Positions 1-7,318 of a DNA stretch of 64,000 bases are shown in pieces. The notes beneath the pieces are model-generated. The model was not told the DNA's origin. It made no database searches and saw only the letters and a program-made list of their open reading frames with translations. The position numbers were made by a program, and so were the translations under genes. Position 1 is the stretch's first letter. Each line of letters starts with the position of its first letter. This stretch comes from Acidobacteriota bacterium (GTDB lineage: Bacteria; Acidobacteriota; Terriglobia; Bryobacterales; Bryobacteraceae), in assembly GCA_025353165.1 (NCBI GenBank), contig JANXRE010000091.1, positions 42,339 through 106,338 on the forward strand, read 5' to 3'.

Positions 1-572
1 ACTTCTTCCAGCTCTTGAAAGGACGCATGGCGCGGCTGAAAAGTCGGAGGCGGCGCCATCGAGAGCGGGAGAACCTCGCTCCGCGGCCCGGCGGTCCTCC
101 ATTCGAGCAGGGTCGCCGCAAGCTGCTGCGCCCGTTGCGGATCCGTTCCGAGAGCCGCGAGCAGGAGCTCGATCTCGCGGGGCGCCGCTGTGTTGATGTT
201 CAGTTTTCCGGCCTCCGGCGCGACCTCGACGAGCACCTTTCCGGAGGCGTAGTCGAACCACAGATAGGGCATCGGCGGGCGGTAATAGCGCGGCGAGCCG
301 TCCGGGTTCGGCGATGCGCTTCGACCCCAGGTTCTCCACAGGATGGCGCGGTCGATCGAACCTGACGCGAGGTAATAAGCGCGCGTGCCATCCACCGCCG
401 TGGATGCGCGCTCCGTTTCACCGCGCACCGTGGTCGCAACGCTGAAAGCGATGGCGGATAACCCGGCCGCAAGCCACAGCACAGCCAGCAGCGCGCTGCC
501 CCGTTCCGATAGACACCTTCGACGTGGCGCACGCACTCGTGCGTGCCGTGTCGCGACTCTTCGCGACACCAT
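1..572 (-). CDS. gspK: Type II secretion minor pseudopilin GspK (3' end outside window)
   Basis: Reading the minus strand in the frame that runs off the window edge gives an N-terminal hydrophobic pseudopilin helix (SERGSALLAVLWLAAGLSA), then REIELLLAALGTDPQRAQQL and LEWRTAG, the helical region typical of GspK, the large pseudopilin that caps the GspI-J-K tip. At least 190 residues are present and the C-terminal part is missing. It is the last visible gene of the gsp operon, after gspJ. The first in-frame ATG is at 572, with GTG alternatives at 569 and 536; all lie inside a palindromic element at 524-638, so the N-terminal 12-17 residues (rich in Arg) appear to be encoded by that element and look unlike a native GspK leader. 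Family call is secure; the start is not. Confidence 0.85.
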   Translation of the reverse strand, partial: MVSRRVATRHARVRAPRRRCLSERGSALLAVLWLAAGLSAIAFSVATTVRGETERASTAVDGTRAYYLASGSIDRAILWRTWGRSASPNPDGSPRYYRPPMPYLWFDYASGKVLVEVAPEAGKLNINTAAPREIELLLAALGTDPQRAQQLAATLLEWRTAGPRSEVLPLSMAPPPTFQPRHASFQELEE

Positions 573-638
573 TTTTCGGCCCGGCTCGCCAAGCGTCGGC
601 AAGAGTGCCGACGCGGCACGCAAAAGTGCGTGCGCCAC
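524..638. repeat. MITE/REP-like element with 14-bp terminal inverted repeats and four hairpins
   Basis: The ends are perfect 14-bp inverted repeats: GTGGCGCACGCACT at 524-537 and its reverse complement at 625-638. Inside are four short hairpins: GCACGCAC/GTGCGTGC near 529-546, GTGTCGCGA/TCGCGACAC at 548-569 with loop CTCT, GCGTCGGCA/TGCCGACGC at 593-614 with loop AGAG, and GCACGCA/TGCGTGC near 615-633. The CTCT and AGAG loops are complementary. The 115-bp unit lies between the gspJ stop (652) and the hydrophobic start of GspK. Size, terminal repeats and lack of coding content fit a small non-autonomous mobile element or a REP-doublet; no target-site duplication was evident. Confidence 0.75.
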
Positions 639-651
639 ACCGGACAGGACC

Positions 652-1377
652 CTAATCCTCATACGATGTCCCCACCACCTTGTTCACCCGGACCGGCAGG
701 GTGATGGTGCTCAACTGCAGTCGCGACGGATCGGGCGACAGCGGCGCCATTTCGATGCGGATCGCCGACGGGAATTTACCGCGATGCCATTCCGGCATCC
801 AGCGCTGCAGGCCGGGAGGTGGCATCAGCTCCCGATAAAGAATGCGGCAATACGCCAAACGGTCCGCAATCACGAACGATCCAGGGCCGGCCTCCACCGG
901 ACGCATGCGCGGGACGGCGACACCCGATTCGGGATCCGCGTCAAAGCCCAGGCATAACAGCCCAAGCGAGGCGGGGCCGTTGTAGAACAGCTCGTTCACG
1001 ATCAGCCGCACGCCCTCGCCCCGTTCGCCTGGCACGACCCGGTATTCGAGCACTCGCGGATACCCGCGCGCGGCTTCCTGCAGGGAATAGCTGGAGACGA
1101 AGCGCATCTCGTCGCCGCGGCCTTCGAAGAACCCGAACGGATTGCCCGGATTTGTTCCGCAATCGGAGGACAAGGGCATCAGCCCGGCGACCTCCGCCTC
1201 GAGGATGCGCTGAACGCTCGCGATGCGCCGGTTGCCGAGCAGCTTGTCGTTGGTCTTCGTCATGGCGGTCAGGCCGACCCGCATCGCGGTCATCATGCCG
1301 ACCGAGAGGAGGCTGACCAGCGTCACCGCGATCAGCAGTTCCAACAAAGTGGTCCCGGATTGTTTTTGGCGCGTCAT
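652..1377 (-). CDS. gspJ: Type II secretion minor pseudopilin GspJ
   Basis: A 241-residue prepilin-like protein. The N-terminus MTRQKQSGTTLLELLIAV has the short charged leader, a Gly before the cleavage site and Glu at mature position 5, followed by one transmembrane helix; the remaining soluble domain includes paired motifs near the C-terminus typical of GspJ-size proteins (about 200-240 residues). It should form the pseudopilus tip with GspI and GspK. The ATG at 1377 overlaps the gspI stop by 4 bp (ATGA), which decides the start over a longer upstream reading frame. Assignment to J and not H or K rests on position and size. Confidence 0.85.
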   Translation of the reverse strand: MTRQKQSGTTLLELLIAVTLVSLLSVGMMTAMRVGLTAMTKTNDKLLGNRRIASVQRILEAEVAGLMPLSSDCGTNPGNPFGFFEGRGDEMRFVSSYSLQEAARGYPRVLEYRVVPGERGEGVRLIVNELFYNGPASLGLLCLGFDADPESGVAVPRMRPVEAGPGSFVIADRLAYCRILYRELMPPPGLQRWMPEWHRGKFPSAIRIEMAPLSPDPSRLQLSTITLPVRVNKVVGTSYED

Positions 1378-1805
1378 CTCGCGATCGCCCCGGCATCCTC
1401 GGGCCGGAGTATGCCCTGGCGGAATCCCTCCAGCCGGAAGGAGCGGCGATTGTCGCCGTTCACCCACCAGATCTCCAGTTCGACGCGGTCCAGCACGGCG
1501 GAGCCAGGGCCCGCGCCCGGAGGCATCTCCCAAGGGCGGATTTCCGCGCGCCATCCACCGTTTTGCCAGCCCGTGATTCGTGAATCGAGTGGACCCTCCA
1601 AGGGCTGGAATCGGGGGGCCTTCAGGTCCAGGAGAAGTTCGTCCATCTTGGCGCGCCCGGCTTGAGCTGCGCGATCATAATCGGTTAGCCGCGCACCGGT
1701 GCGCAAGGAGGTCGAGAGATTCGCCAGCAAGCCAGAAACGGCGATGGCCATGATGACGGTGGCCACCAGCACTTCCAATAATGTGAATCCCCGCTCTTGC
1801 TTCAT
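1374..1805 (-). CDS. gspI: Type II secretion minor pseudopilin GspI
   Basis: A 143-residue type IV pilin-like protein with the prepilin peptidase site ERGFTLLEVLVATVIMAI (Gly-Phe junction, Glu at +5) and a single N-terminal helix. The C-terminal half carries the WWVNGD / FRLEGF strands seen in GspI. GspI nucleates the ternary tip complex with GspJ and GspK. It overlaps gspH upstream and gspJ downstream by 4 bp each, so the three are translationally coupled. Length is a little above the usual 120-130 residues. Confidence 0.87.
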   Translation of the reverse strand: MKQERGFTLLEVLVATVIMAIAVSGLLANLSTSLRTGARLTDYDRAAQAGRAKMDELLLDLKAPRFQPLEGPLDSRITGWQNGGWRAEIRPWEMPPGAGPGSAVLDRVELEIWWVNGDNRRSFRLEGFRQGILRPEDAGAIAR

Positions 1806-2281
1806 TGCTTCTCAACCTGCGGCACTCCGGTGACGGGATCCACGCGCACGATCCGGCGGACATTGCGGCGGTTCTCGATCAACACCCCAAATCTCGGCGG
1901 CGCGCCGCCCGGATAAAGCAGGAACCGGCGCGGCGCGTTCGGATTGCCGGGCTCCGGCGGAAGGATGTCCACAATCCGCACGCCGTCCGGCAGTTCGAGC
2001 CGCTTCGCGAATCCGGTTTCCGTCGAGTACATCGTCATCGCGTTCTGGCTCCTGTCGATGGTGATCTCAATCGTCACCTGCTTCCGCTCGGCCCGGTTGA
2101 GACCCGTATTGATGAAACCGGAGATCGCGTCCGACGCCTGCTGAAGCCGGAGCGAATCGATACCCGATGTCACCGACGGGAACATCAGCCCCGCGAAAAG
2201 CGAGATCAGCGCGACCACGATCAGCATCTCAATCAGGGTCACGCCCGATTGCGCCGGCGCGCGCGGGACCGCCGCGGTCAC
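1802..2281 (-). CDS. gspH: Type II secretion pseudopilin GspH
   Basis: A 159-residue protein with prepilin motif QSGVTLIEMLIVVALISL (Gly-Val junction, Glu at +5) followed by a variable beta-rich domain including the stretch TIEITIDRSQNAMTMYS. GspH is the minor pseudopilin linking the tip complex to the major GspG filament. Placement between gspG and gspI, and 4-bp overlaps on both sides, support H. The family is poorly conserved outside the N-terminal helix, so the letter is partly an inference from gene order. Confidence 0.82.
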   Translation of the reverse strand: MTAAVPRAPAQSGVTLIEMLIVVALISLFAGLMFPSVTSGIDSLRLQQASDAISGFINTGLNRAERKQVTIEITIDRSQNAMTMYSTETGFAKRLELPDGVRIVDILPPEPGNPNAPRRFLLYPGGAPPRFGVLIENRRNVRRIVRVDPVTGVPQVEKQ

Positions 2282-2718
2282 TGCGATTTCCAGCTCACGA
2301 TGTCGGCGGCGTTTCCTTCACCTCCGGGCGCGCCGTCCTGGCCCAGCGAAACGACATCCGGTTCGTCGCCATGCTCGCCCGGATACTTGTACAGGTACGG
2401 GTGCCCCCAGGGATCGTTCGGGATCTCCTGCGGGAGGTACGGTCCGGCCCACTGGGTCAGGCCTTCGGGCCGGAGGCGGAGCGCGTTCAGCCCCTGTTCC
2501 GTGGTTGGATAAGTGCCGGTGTCGAGCTTGTAGGCTCCCAGCGCTGTCCCGAATGCGTTCACCTGCGCCTTGGCGGCCACGCGCCGGGCGTTGTCGGTTT
2601 TGTTGAGGAAACGGGGAGCCACAAGCGCCGCGAATAACGCGATGATCGTGACCACGACAAGCATCTCGATGAGCGTGACGCCGGCTTGAGCGGTTCTGCG
2701 TTTGGAAGTCTTGTTCAT
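2278..2718 (-). CDS. gspG: Type II secretion major pseudopilin GspG
   Basis: A 146-residue major pseudopilin. The leader ends in AQAG before VTLIEMLVVVTIIALFAALV, and the C-terminal part holds the GspG signature regions: ALGAYKLDTGTYPTTEQGL, then WAGPYLPQEIPNDPWGHPY, which contains the calcium-binding loop region of the family. It polymerises in the periplasm into the pseudopilus that pushes substrates through the outer-membrane secretin. It overlaps gspH by 4 bp and follows gspF with 4 bp spacing. This is the clearest pseudopilin of the five. Confidence 0.95.
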   Translation of the reverse strand: MNKTSKRRTAQAGVTLIEMLVVVTIIALFAALVAPRFLNKTDNARRVAAKAQVNAFGTALGAYKLDTGTYPTTEQGLNALRLRPEGLTQWAGPYLPQEIPNDPWGHPYLYKYPGEHGDEPDVVSLGQDGAPGGEGNAADIVSWKSQ

Positions 2719-2722
2719 TGTT

Positions 2723-3943
2723 TTATACCGCGATGTCGTTGATGCTGGTGATCGCCAGCAGCATGCTTAGGATTAACACGCCCACCATGATTCCCATCAC
2801 CAGAATGATCAGTGGTTCGAACAACGAGGTGAACCGCCGGATCGCGGCGCGCGTGTCAGTTTCGTAAATATCGGCCATGCGCGAGAACATCAGATCGAGT
2901 TTGCCCGTTTCCTCGCCGACGCTCAACAAGTGGCCGGCGAGTGGCGGGAACTGGCCGCATTTTCGGATGGGCCCCGCGATGCCTTCGCCGCGCTTGATTC
3001 CCTGAGCCACGAATTCGAGGGAGCCGGCAATGCGTTTGTTATTCAGGATCGCTCCGGCTATCCCGATGGATTGCACCAGCGGCACGTTGTTGGCCACCAG
3101 CGTTGCCATCGCACGCGCAAAGCGGGCCGTTTCGGCCTTGCGCAGCGCATCGCCGAGCACAGGTATCCGCAGCCGCAGCGTGTCCCACCAGAGCCGTCCC
3201 GTAACGGTTCGGATGTAGCCCTGCATCGACAGGAAGCCGACCACCACGGCGGTCACGGCCATCCAGCCGTACCGGTTTACGATCTTGCTCATCTCGAGCA
3301 TGATCTTGGTGGGAAGTGGCATCTGCATCCGCGACTGCTCGAACACTGTCGCGAATCGCGGAACGACAAATTCCATCAGGATCAGGATCGAAGTCAAACC
3401 CACCAGGCTGAGCAAAGCCGGGTAGATCATCGACGAGATGATGTAGTTGCGGAGTTCGTCGCGGGTGCGCTCAAACTCCGTGAGGCGCTCGAAGACCTGG
3501 GCGAGCGATCCGCTCGCTTCTCCCGCCCTCACCATGTTGATGTAGAGTTCCGTGAAGTATTCGGGGTGAGACGCGAGACTGTCGGCGAGGGACTTGCCGC
3601 CCCTCAACACCCGGATGATATCCGCCACAACGCCGCGGAAATGCGGCCGGTCCGTGAGTTCGCTGGTGATCGTGAGCGCCCGATCCACCGGCACGCCCGA
3701 GTTCAGCAGGGTGGACAACTCCTGCGTGAAAAACATGACGTCGCGGCGGCGGCCCGGCGTGTAGTTGAACTTGAATCGCGCTGCCAGTCCGCCGGATTCC
3801 TGTGGAGTCGCGCCGACATAAACCGGAATCAGTCCCTGGCGCCGCAGTTCGTTCGCGACACGTTTATCGCTGTCGGCGGTCAGCGTGCCGGTGCGGACCT
3901 TCCCGTCCGAGGCAACGGCTTTGAAGAAGTACGCAGTCGGCAT
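2723..3943 (-). CDS. gspF: Type II secretion inner-membrane platform protein GspF
   Basis: A 406-residue polytopic protein with two tandem GspF domains. The cytoplasmic domains include FTQELSTLLNSGVPVDRAL and, in the second copy, FARAMATLVANNVPLVQSI, each followed by predicted membrane helices (ISSMIYPALLSLVGLTSILI; the C-terminal LFEPLIILVMGIMVGVLIL). GspF connects the GspE ATPase to pseudopilus assembly. Length matches the family norm of about 400. The N-terminus (MPTAYFFKAVASDGKVRTG) is the usual small lead-in domain. Only 2 bp separate it from gspE. Confidence 0.95.
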   Translation of the reverse strand: MPTAYFFKAVASDGKVRTGTLTADSDKRVANELRRQGLIPVYVGATPQESGGLAARFKFNYTPGRRRDVMFFTQELSTLLNSGVPVDRALTITSELTDRPHFRGVVADIIRVLRGGKSLADSLASHPEYFTELYINMVRAGEASGSLAQVFERLTEFERTRDELRNYIISSMIYPALLSLVGLTSILILMEFVVPRFATVFEQSRMQMPLPTKIMLEMSKIVNRYGWMAVTAVVVGFLSMQGYIRTVTGRLWWDTLRLRIPVLGDALRKAETARFARAMATLVANNVPLVQSIGIAGAILNNKRIAGSLEFVAQGIKRGEGIAGPIRKCGQFPPLAGHLLSVGEETGKLDLMFSRMADIYETDTRAAIRRFTSLFEPLIILVMGIMVGVLILSMLLAITSINDIAV

Positions 3944-3945
3944 GT

Positions 3946-5586
3946 TCAGAATTCCTGCGTGACCCGGATCACTTCATCGGCGGTTGTGAGGCCAGTGGCG
4001 ACTTTCAGCCATCCGTCCTCGCGAAGATTCCGCATGCCATGCCGCCGCGCCGCGTTCGTGATCTGCGCCGCGTCGGTGTTCTTCATGATGAGCGCGCGAA
4101 TCTCGTCGTTGAGTTCCATCAGCTCGAAGATGCCCATGCGGCCCTTGTATCCGCTTTGATTGCAGTCGTCGCAACCCGCGCCCCGGAACGTGTCAATCTC
4201 CTCGTTGAAAGGAGTGAGGCGCTTCCCGGCCGGAACTTTGCACTTGGGACAGATCAGGCGGACCAGTCGCTGAGCGAGCACGGCCACCACCGAGGACGTG
4301 ATCAGATAATTCTCCACGCCCATGTCGGTGAGCCGCGTGATGGCGCTGGGCGCGTCGTTGGTGTGCAGCGTCGAGTAAACAAAGTGGCCGGTTAGAGCGG
4401 CGCGGATGGCGATTGCGGCGGTTTCCTGGTCGCGGATTTCGCCCACCATGATCACGTCCGGGTCCTGGCGGACGATGTGGCGCAGGCCGGACGCGAACGT
4501 CAGACCGATCTGCGGATTCACGTGGATCTGGTTGATCCCGTCCATCTGGTATTCCACCGGGTCTTCGATGGTGATGATCTTCTTGTCCGTCTGGTTGATC
4601 CGCTTCAGCGCCGAATAGAGCGTCGTCGATTTTCCGCTGCCCGTCGGTCCGGTGACCAGGAAGATTCCGTGCGGCAGCGCGGTGAAGTGTTCCATCCGCT
4701 GGAGCATGTGCTCGTCGAAACCGAGCCGGTACAGGTCGTAAAAATCGCCCGCGGATCGGTCGAGCAAGCGCATGACGACGCTCTCGCCGTACAGCGTCGG
4801 CAGTGTCGACACGCGGAGATCGACTTCGCGGCCGATGGTTTTGATCTTGATGCGGCCGTCCTGCGGGAGACGGCGCTCGGCGATATTCAGCTTGGCCATC
4901 AGTTTCACGCGCGAGATGATGGCGGCCTTCATTTCGCGCGGCGGAGGATCCTGGCTGTACAACACGCCATCCACGCGGAAACGAATGCGGAACTCCTTCT
5001 CAAACGGCTCGATGTGGATGTCGCTGGCGCGCTTCTCGACGGCCTGGGCGATCACTCCGTTTACCAGCCGGATCACCGGCGCCTCGCTCGCCATGTCGCG
5101 AAGATGCTCGAGATCCTCGCTGGCGAATCCGCTTTCCGCGTCGGCGTCCCCGTCCGATCGCGACGCCGTCTCGCCGTAGTAGCGGTCGATCGCATCGAGG
5201 ATTTCCTGCTCGGCCGCGAGCACTGGTTCGACCCGCAGTCCCGTGCAGGCCTTGACCGCCGAGATGGTTTCGAAATCCAGCGGATCGGCCATGGCCAGCC
5301 GCAAGCTGTGGTCATAGAGCGCCAGCGGCAGGCACCGCGACGAGCGGAGAAAGCGAGGCGAAAGTCCCTCGGTCTCCGGAGACGAGGCGGGCGCTTCCTG
5401 AATCGTGACCAACGGGATGGAAAGCTGGTCCGAGAGAGCGGCCAGCACGTCGCGATGCGCAACGAAACCAAGATCCACCAGCACCTTGCCGATCTTCTCG
5501 CCGCGCTCTTTCTGAATCTCGAGAGCGCGGTCGAGGTCTTCCTGCACAATCAGCCGCCGGTCGATCAGAATTTCGCCGAGCCGCAC
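3946..5586 (-). CDS. gspE: Type II secretion assembly ATPase GspE
   Basis: A 546-residue secretion ATPase that powers pseudopilus growth from the cytoplasmic face. An N-terminal MshEN/T2SSE_N-type domain (about residues 1-140) precedes the P-loop NTPase: Walker A GPTGSGKSTTLYSA, Walker B region VIMVGEIRDQETAAIAIRAA, His box HFVYSTLHTNDA, and the tetracysteine zinc site CPKC...CDDC of GspE proteins. The GTG start at 5586 directly abuts the stop of the upstream exported protein. The N-domain suggests possible c-di-GMP or GspL contact, but that is inference; PilB/GspE ambiguity is settled by the gspF-K context. Confidence 0.93.
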   Translation of the reverse strand: MRLGEILIDRRLIVQEDLDRALEIQKERGEKIGKVLVDLGFVAHRDVLAALSDQLSIPLVTIQEAPASSPETEGLSPRFLRSSRCLPLALYDHSLRLAMADPLDFETISAVKACTGLRVEPVLAAEQEILDAIDRYYGETASRSDGDADAESGFASEDLEHLRDMASEAPVIRLVNGVIAQAVEKRASDIHIEPFEKEFRIRFRVDGVLYSQDPPPREMKAAIISRVKLMAKLNIAERRLPQDGRIKIKTIGREVDLRVSTLPTLYGESVVMRLLDRSAGDFYDLYRLGFDEHMLQRMEHFTALPHGIFLVTGPTGSGKSTTLYSALKRINQTDKKIITIEDPVEYQMDGINQIHVNPQIGLTFASGLRHIVRQDPDVIMVGEIRDQETAAIAIRAALTGHFVYSTLHTNDAPSAITRLTDMGVENYLITSSVVAVLAQRLVRLICPKCKVPAGKRLTPFNEEIDTFRGAGCDDCNQSGYKGRMGIFELMELNDEIRALIMKNTDAAQITNAARRHGMRNLREDGWLKVATGLTTADEVIRVTQEF

Positions 5587-6126
5587 TCAGTACTCCTCGG
5601 CCTTAACGGTGGTGTTCAAGGCTGCGCCTTTGGCCATGGCCTCCAGCAGCTTTCCGCGCTGCACGTGCATGACGATCTGGGCGGGAATGTCGTTGCCGAT
5701 CTCCCAGGGCGAGCGCATCAGCGATACAGCCAGGACGACCTGCTCGTCCTGCGGCATCGCGACCATGAAGTTGCTCAGGTTGCGGACAATCGCAAACATG
5801 GTTTCGCGCAACACCGGCAGGCGTTTCTGCTTTTTTTCATGCTGGGCGATCAGTAGATCCTGGCGCGGGTTCGGGCTGAACGGCGTTAACGCGGGGCCAT
5901 TCGCGAGGCTGATGTCGGCGCTGAAAACGACGCCCACTCCCTCGACGTAGAAACCGCGCGCGAATCCCAGGACGATCCAGGGTTCGTCCGGGAACATGCT
6001 CTGCAACTGGCCGTTTACTACTTTCTCCATGTTCGAGACGTCGATACGAGTGATTTTGGGGCGCTCGCGGGTTCCGGCGGCCAGCGCCGCCGCGAAGCAG
6101 AGCGCCACGGCAAACAGGCGGGTCAT
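5587..6126 (-). CDS. Exported protein of unknown function in the gsp operon
   Basis: A 179-residue protein with a short Sec signal peptide (MTRLFAVALCFAAALAAG) and no recognised domain. The mature part is predicted to be mixed alpha/beta, with a charged helix (LLIAQHEKKQKRLPVLRET) in the centre. It overlaps the anti-sigma gene by 4 bp upstream and abuts gspE downstream, so it is co-expressed with both. Its position suggests a periplasmic accessory of the secretion system or a sensor for the anti-sigma factor; nothing in the sequence proves either. Confidence 0.75.
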   Translation of the reverse strand: MTRLFAVALCFAAALAAGTRERPKITRIDVSNMEKVVNGQLQSMFPDEPWIVLGFARGFYVEGVGVVFSADISLANGPALTPFSPNPRQDLLIAQHEKKQKRLPVLRETMFAIVRNLSNFMVAMPQDEQVVLAVSLMRSPWEIGNDIPAQIVMHVQRGKLLEAMAKGAALNTTVKAEEY

Positions 6127-6698
6127 TGTCCACCCCCGGGTTCCATGCGGTTGACCGCGACATACAACGTTCCGAGCTGCTTCATCTTCATGCGCCAGTC
6201 CTCTTCAAACGCGACCTGCATGGTCCGCAGATCGAACTGGTGTCTCTTTTCGGAGGCCGCCAGGAGTTCCACTGTACGCTGCTGGTTGACCGCGATGGCC
6301 TTCGCCACCGCCTGATCCACGCGCGCCGAAACCCGCGCTTCGATGTCCGCGGTATCCACCTGGGCGACGGCGGGTGCGACAGCCGGCGGCCGCATCGCAA
6401 ACCCATGTACGACGATCGCCAGCGCAAGCATAGCCGCGCCCGCAAATCCGAGCCGCGGGCCAGACCGCCACAACCGCTGCCACCAATGGGGCTCGAACAC
6501 TTTATCCGAAACGAAGCCAATCCGGCGCGGGATCTCTTCCTCGCGCACCGACAGCAGGGCGGCCTGCGTGGTCTCCAAACGGGCCAGTTCGTCGCGGCAG
6601 GACAAGCACGCGGCCGCGTGGGCCTTTAGGGCCGCACGCTCTTCCCGCGTCGCTTCCCCCAGCAGGTAACTTTTCAGATCGACGGAATCACAGCTCAT
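6123..6698 (-). CDS. Membrane-anchored zinc-finger anti-sigma factor
   Basis: A 191-residue protein with an N-terminal anti-sigma zinc finger: Cys3, then HAAACLSC giving the His-x3-Cys-x2-Cys arrangement of ZAS proteins that bind and silence ECF sigma factors. A transmembrane helix (GFAGAAMLALAIVVHGFAM) lies near residues 85-105, and a periplasmic coiled-coil-like tail follows (IEARVSARVDQAVAKAIAV). The ATG at 6698 overlaps the sigma stop by 4 bp, which decides the start. Genetic pairing with the sigma factor makes the partner assignment very likely; the inducing signal is unknown. Confidence 0.88.
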   Translation of the reverse strand: MSCDSVDLKSYLLGEATREERAALKAHAAACLSCRDELARLETTQAALLSVREEEIPRRIGFVSDKVFEPHWWQRLWRSGPRLGFAGAAMLALAIVVHGFAMRPPAVAPAVAQVDTADIEARVSARVDQAVAKAIAVNQQRTVELLAASEKRHQFDLRTMQVAFEEDWRMKMKQLGTLYVAVNRMEPGGGQ

Positions 6699-7246
6699 GC
6701 CTCTCCCCCGGTTTTCACCGGAGCCAGCGTCTCTTTCAGCAGGTCGAGCGCGGTGTACAGGCGGGATTTCACGGTCGAGACCGGACACGAAAGAATCTCG
6801 GCCATCTCCTCGAATTTAAACCCCTGGTACATCTTCAACACCACCGCTTCACGCTGCTCGTCGTTGAGTCGCGTCAACGCGCTCCGGACGGCCAGCGTCA
6901 GCTCGATCGGGAACGCACCGCTAGAGGATTCCGCCGAGCCCGGATCGAATCCGATCTCGACGTCATCCGGCCGCGAACGGCGCAGCAGCGAGTAGGCCTC
7001 GTTATGCGCAATCCGAAACAGCCACGGCGCAAAGCGGCCGGGATCTTCGAGCTTCCCAAGGTTCTGATAAGCCTTGAGAAACACGTCCTGGCTCAGATCG
7101 AGAGCGTCCTCCCGATCGCGTACCAGCCTCAGCAGGTAATTGTAGATGCGCTTTTCCCATCTCGACACAAGGAGGTTATAGGCCTCCACGTTGCCGCGGC
7201 GCGCCTTGGCGATCAGGTCGCGGTCCTCGACCTCCCGAAAGATCAA
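6695..7246 (-). CDS. ECF-type RNA polymerase sigma factor
   Basis: A 183-residue sigma-70-family factor. Region 2 includes LVSRWEKRIYNYLLRLVRD, DALDLSQDVFLKAYQNL and RFAPWLFRIAHNEAYSLLRR; region 4 includes LTRLNDEQREAVVLKMYQG and a helix-turn-helix FEEMAEILSCPVSTVKSRL. It is first in the sigma/anti-sigma/exported protein/gspE-K operon, so it may control that operon and itself. The frame opens with TTG at 7246, preceded by GGAG; no better start is visible. The 72-bp upstream gap (7247-7318) is A+T-rich and would have to hold the promoter, but no site can be named with confidence. Confidence 0.9.
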   Translation of the reverse strand: MIFREVEDRDLIAKARRGNVEAYNLLVSRWEKRIYNYLLRLVRDREDALDLSQDVFLKAYQNLGKLEDPGRFAPWLFRIAHNEAYSLLRRSRPDDVEIGFDPGSAESSSGAFPIELTLAVRSALTRLNDEQREAVVLKMYQGFKFEEMAEILSCPVSTVKSRLYTALDLLKETLAPVKTGGEA

Positions 7247-7318
7247 CTCTTCGGCTCCGTTATAGTGACGCCGGAAAGGGCGTAAAAAGTCGATAACTTA
7301 ATTATGTTGTACAGGCAG

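Noticed and set aside
200..640. Minus-strand 146-codon frame beginning MWRTHF across the gspK region
   Set aside because: Its translation is low-complexity and Arg/Ser-rich, and a neighbouring frame on the same strand gives clear GspK. Its N-terminus is translated from the palindromic element.
2930..4159. Long plus-strand frame of about 400 codons opposite gspF/gspE
   Set aside because: High-G+C antisense shadow; the minus strand encodes GspF and GspE with all motifs. The same applies to long frames opposite gspE, the 46519-48990 gene (860 codons), AddA, ntrY, the Hsp70s and the AtuA gene.
7247..7318. Possible terminator after trpE(G) or hairpin promoter (ACGCC...GGCGT near 7268-7284)
   Set aside because: The stem is only 5 bp and the run of T on the minus strand comes before it, not after, so it does not act as a terminator for trpE(G). 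No clear promoter boxes.
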